Below, piece by piece: positions 6,724-8,109 of a stretch of 8,109 nucleotides of DNA; position 1 is the stretch's first letter; every line of letters starts with the position of its first letter. The position numbers and the translations under genes are program-made. The notes under the pieces were generated by a model. The model ran no database searches, was not told the origin of the DNA, and saw nothing but the letters and a program-made list of their open reading frames with translations. Location: positions 1-8,109 of the forward strand of contig JAHEFC010000090.1 of the NCBI GenBank assembly GCA_024640385.1, written 5' to 3'. This DNA is from Sphingobacteriales bacterium (lineage in GTDB: Bacteria > Bacteroidota > Bacteroidia > Chitinophagales > Chitinophagaceae).

Positions 6724-7313
6724 GCAGGGCAATTGCTTTCTTTGATTTTGACGGAACCATTACAACCAGTGATTCACTGGCTGAATTCATCCGCTTCAAA
6801 CAGGGGAGTTTCGGATTCATCACAGGACTGATCCCCCTGCTCCCTTCGATCCTGGGTTACAAGGCAGGCCTGGTCGACAGGCAACATGCCAAGGAAAAGC
6901 TTTTATCAAAATTCTTTGCCGGTATCCCTGATGAAACATTTCGTTTACTCGCCGCATCTTTCGTGCAAAAAAAAATCCCGGCCATCATAAGATCCAAGGC
7001 CATGGAAAAGCTTCAGTGGCATAAACACGAAGGGCATGAAGTGGTGATCGTATCTGCGTCGCCCACGCACTGGGTAGAACCCTGGTGCACTGAGCATGGG
7101 TTTATTTGCATATCCACTGAACTTGAAATTGTCAATGGAAAGATCACGGGAAAGATCATGGGCAGGAACTGCCATGGTGAAGAAAAGGTGAGAAGGATCA
7201 AAGAACGTTTCAACCTCTCAGACTACAGCAAAGTGTACGCTTATGGCGATACCAGCGGCGATAAGCCGATGCTGGCTTTGGCTTCCTTCAGTTATTACAA
7301 ACCATTTTTATAG
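6720..7313 (+). CDS. HAD-IB family phosphatase, candidate polyprenyl-phospho-5-phosphoribose phosphatase
   Basis: A 197-residue haloacid-dehalogenase hydrolase of the IB (SerB-like) group. Motif I is DFDGTIT at 9-15, with nucleophile D9 and acid/base D11. Motif II is S112 in VIVSASP. The motif III lysine is probably K156 in GEEK, and motif IV is GDTSGD at 176-181. A cap insert occupies roughly 16-95. The start is TTG at 6720, overlapping the previous TGA by three bases. The only upstream in-frame codons run back to a stop at 6693 with no ATG, and motif I falls at the usual distance from this TTG. Translation is probably coupled to the reductase. The known pathway needs removal of the 5-phosphate from the UbiA product before DprE1 acts; mycobacteria are thought to use a PAP2-type protein (Rv3807c), which is absent here. 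I infer that this HAD protein fills that step. A phosphoserine-phosphatase-like or other small-molecule role cannot be excluded. Confidence 0.88.
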   Translation: MSRAIAFFDFDGTITTSDSLAEFIRFKQGSFGFITGLIPLLPSILGYKAGLVDRQHAKEKLLSKFFAGIPDETFRLLAASFVQKKIPAIIRSKAMEKLQWHKHEGHEVVIVSASPTHWVEPWCTEHGFICISTELEIVNGKITGKIMGRNCHGEEKVRRIKERFNLSDYSKVYAYGDTSGDKPMLALASFSYYKPFL

Positions 7314-7390
7314 CAGGTTGCAGTTAACAGGTTGCAGGTTGCAGCACATTTATATTTCTGCCACCTGCAACCTGTAACCTGCAACCTGCA
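7314..7390. repeat. Inverted repeat built of a CAGGTTG heptamer unit, between convergent genes
   Basis: The left arm (7314-7338) and the reverse complement of the right arm (7364-7388) agree at 23 of 25 bases, with a 25-base spacer. Each arm is itself a tandem: CAGGTTGCAG, a TTAA or TTA spacer, then CAGGTTGCAGG. On the left a further TTGCAG continues the 7-base period into the spacer. The element begins at the base after the HAD stop and ends two bases before the stop of the convergent glycosyltransferase gene. The hairpin could terminate or stabilise transcripts from both sides, but no T-tract follows the stem, so it is not a textbook intrinsic terminator. It may be a copy of a family of dispersed intergenic repeats, which one window cannot show. 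Confidence 0.85.
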
Positions 7391-7392
7391 AT

Positions 7393-8109
7393 TTAAAACG
7401 TGGTGGCGGGAAAAATATGCCAAAGCAATCCTTTCCAGAATGCCTTCAGATGTTGCAGCCTCCCTTGGAGGATGAATTTTACAGTATTCTTGGGGATGGT
7501 AAGAAATACAAAAAACAGAATAAACACCAGGAACTGGTACAAGGCCACATTTCTTTTCATGAACAGGATCCTGTTCCTGGTCTGATAGTAAGTTTTAAGC
7601 GGGCTTGCCTTCCCTGTGGTCATTGATTCTTTATGATAGATCAGTGAAGCAGGCTGATAATATATCTTATATCCTTTTCGCCTGATCTGTTCACTCCAGT
7701 CAAGTTCCTCATAATACAGGAAGAATTGCTCAGGCATCAGTCCAACTTCCTCCACTACGTGGCGGGGAACCATCATTCCTCCTCCGTGAGCATAAGGTGT
7801 TTCGTGGATCGAGTTGTATTGACCTTCATCTTTCTCCCCATGGCCTATGGCGGTATTTCTGCCTGTGAAAACATTTACTTTCCTGAAACCCGCCCATTCA
7901 ATGGTTCCTTTGTGGAAATAGTATTGAAACTTAGGGCATGCCATGCCCGCATCCGGATATTGCTGAAACAGGTCCAGCAAACCCTCCAGCAGCCCTGGTG
8001 TGAATTCAGTATCATTGTTGACAATGAAAAAATAATCGCCCACGGCTGTCCTGATACCTGCGTTATTGCCCGCGGAAAATCCAAGATTGGCACCGGTCAG
8101 CACCATGTT
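7393..8109 (-). CDS. Family 2 glycosyltransferase, rhamnosyltransferase-like (5' end cut by window edge)
   Basis: The 238 C-terminal residues of a GT-A fold, inverting family 2 glycosyltransferase of the WbbL/COG1216 kind, which adds a sugar from a nucleotide-sugar donor to a growing surface polysaccharide at the cytoplasmic face of the membrane. Counting from the window edge, ANLGFSAGNNAG at 7-18 is the usual nucleotide-sugar region. VNNDTE at 30-35 holds the metal/donor-binding DxD equivalent (NND). GGGMMVPR is at 109-116, and YYEELDWSEQIRRKGY at 132-147 carries the catalytic-base region. A hydrophobic stretch near residues 190-215 is a probable membrane anchor. The first 40-50 or so residues lie beyond the right edge; the Met at 8106 is internal, since it interrupts a conserved block and the frame is open through 8109. 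It converges on the arabinose-lipid operon, so it is a separate transcript. Sugar specificity cannot be told. Confidence 0.92.
   Translation of the reverse strand, partial: NMVLTGANLGFSAGNNAGIRTAVGDYFFIVNNDTEFTPGLLEGLLDLFQQYPDAGMACPKFQYYFHKGTIEWAGFRKVNVFTGRNTAIGHGEKDEGQYNSIHETPYAHGGGMMVPRHVVEEVGLMPEQFFLYYEELDWSEQIRRKGYKIYYQPASLIYHKESMTTGKASPLKTYYQTRNRILFMKRNVALYQFLVFILFFVFLTIPKNTVKFILQGRLQHLKAFWKGLLWHIFPATTF

Noticed and set aside
7314..7390. CRISPR array or attachment site
   Set aside because: The units are only 7-11 bases, arranged as a palindrome without unique spacers of regular size, and no cas or integrase gene is nearby.
7400..7626. Two short plus-strand frames opposite the family 2 glycosyltransferase
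   Set aside because: They are shadows of the minus-strand gene and have no recognisable motif.
7393..8106. Met at 8106 as the true start of the family 2 glycosyltransferase
   Set aside because: The frame is open through the window edge, and this Met lies just before the NLGF block that is normally preceded by about 45 residues of the GT-A fold.

Overview
The window looks like chromosomal DNA from a Bacteroidota bacterium, possibly Bacteroidales-like. Four signs point that way: moderate GC content, little or no Shine-Dalgarno sequence before the genes, a box matching the Bacteroidota -7 consensus TAnnTTTG before recG, and Bacteroidota-like RecG and glycosyltransferase sequences. The lineage is inferred from these features; no database search was done. 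Coding density is high and almost every base is assigned. No tRNA, rRNA, insertion sequence, prophage or CRISPR array was seen.

Left part, minus strand (3680 down to 1): a 534-residue polytopic membrane protein that resembles GT-C glycosyltransferases is followed 14 bases later by recG, the branched-DNA helicase gene. recG is intact to the window edge and lacks only its last few codons. It has no ATG start in the expected place.

Centre, plus strand (3779-7313): a tight four-gene operon reads divergently from the GT-C gene. It encodes a UbiA-family polyprenyl-phosphate phosphoribosyltransferase, a DprE1-like FAD oxidase, a DprE2-like short-chain reductase and a HAD-IB phosphatase. The junctions are TAATG, TAA/ATG and a TTG start overlapping the previous TGA. 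Together these make a complete route to polyprenyl-phospho-D-arabinofuranose, the pathway known from mycobacterial cell-wall synthesis: attach phosphoribose to a lipid phosphate, remove the 5'-phosphate, then epimerise C2 by oxidation and reduction. The HAD protein probably takes the phosphatase step. The divergent GT-C protein is a good candidate for the enzyme that uses the lipid-linked sugar on the outer face of the inner membrane.

Right part: a 77-base intergenic stretch is filled by an inverted repeat built from a CAGGTTG-type unit. It separates the operon from a convergent minus-strand family 2 glycosyltransferase that runs off the right edge. The neighbourhood therefore looks like surface-glycan or glycoprotein biosynthesis beside a housekeeping DNA-repair gene.
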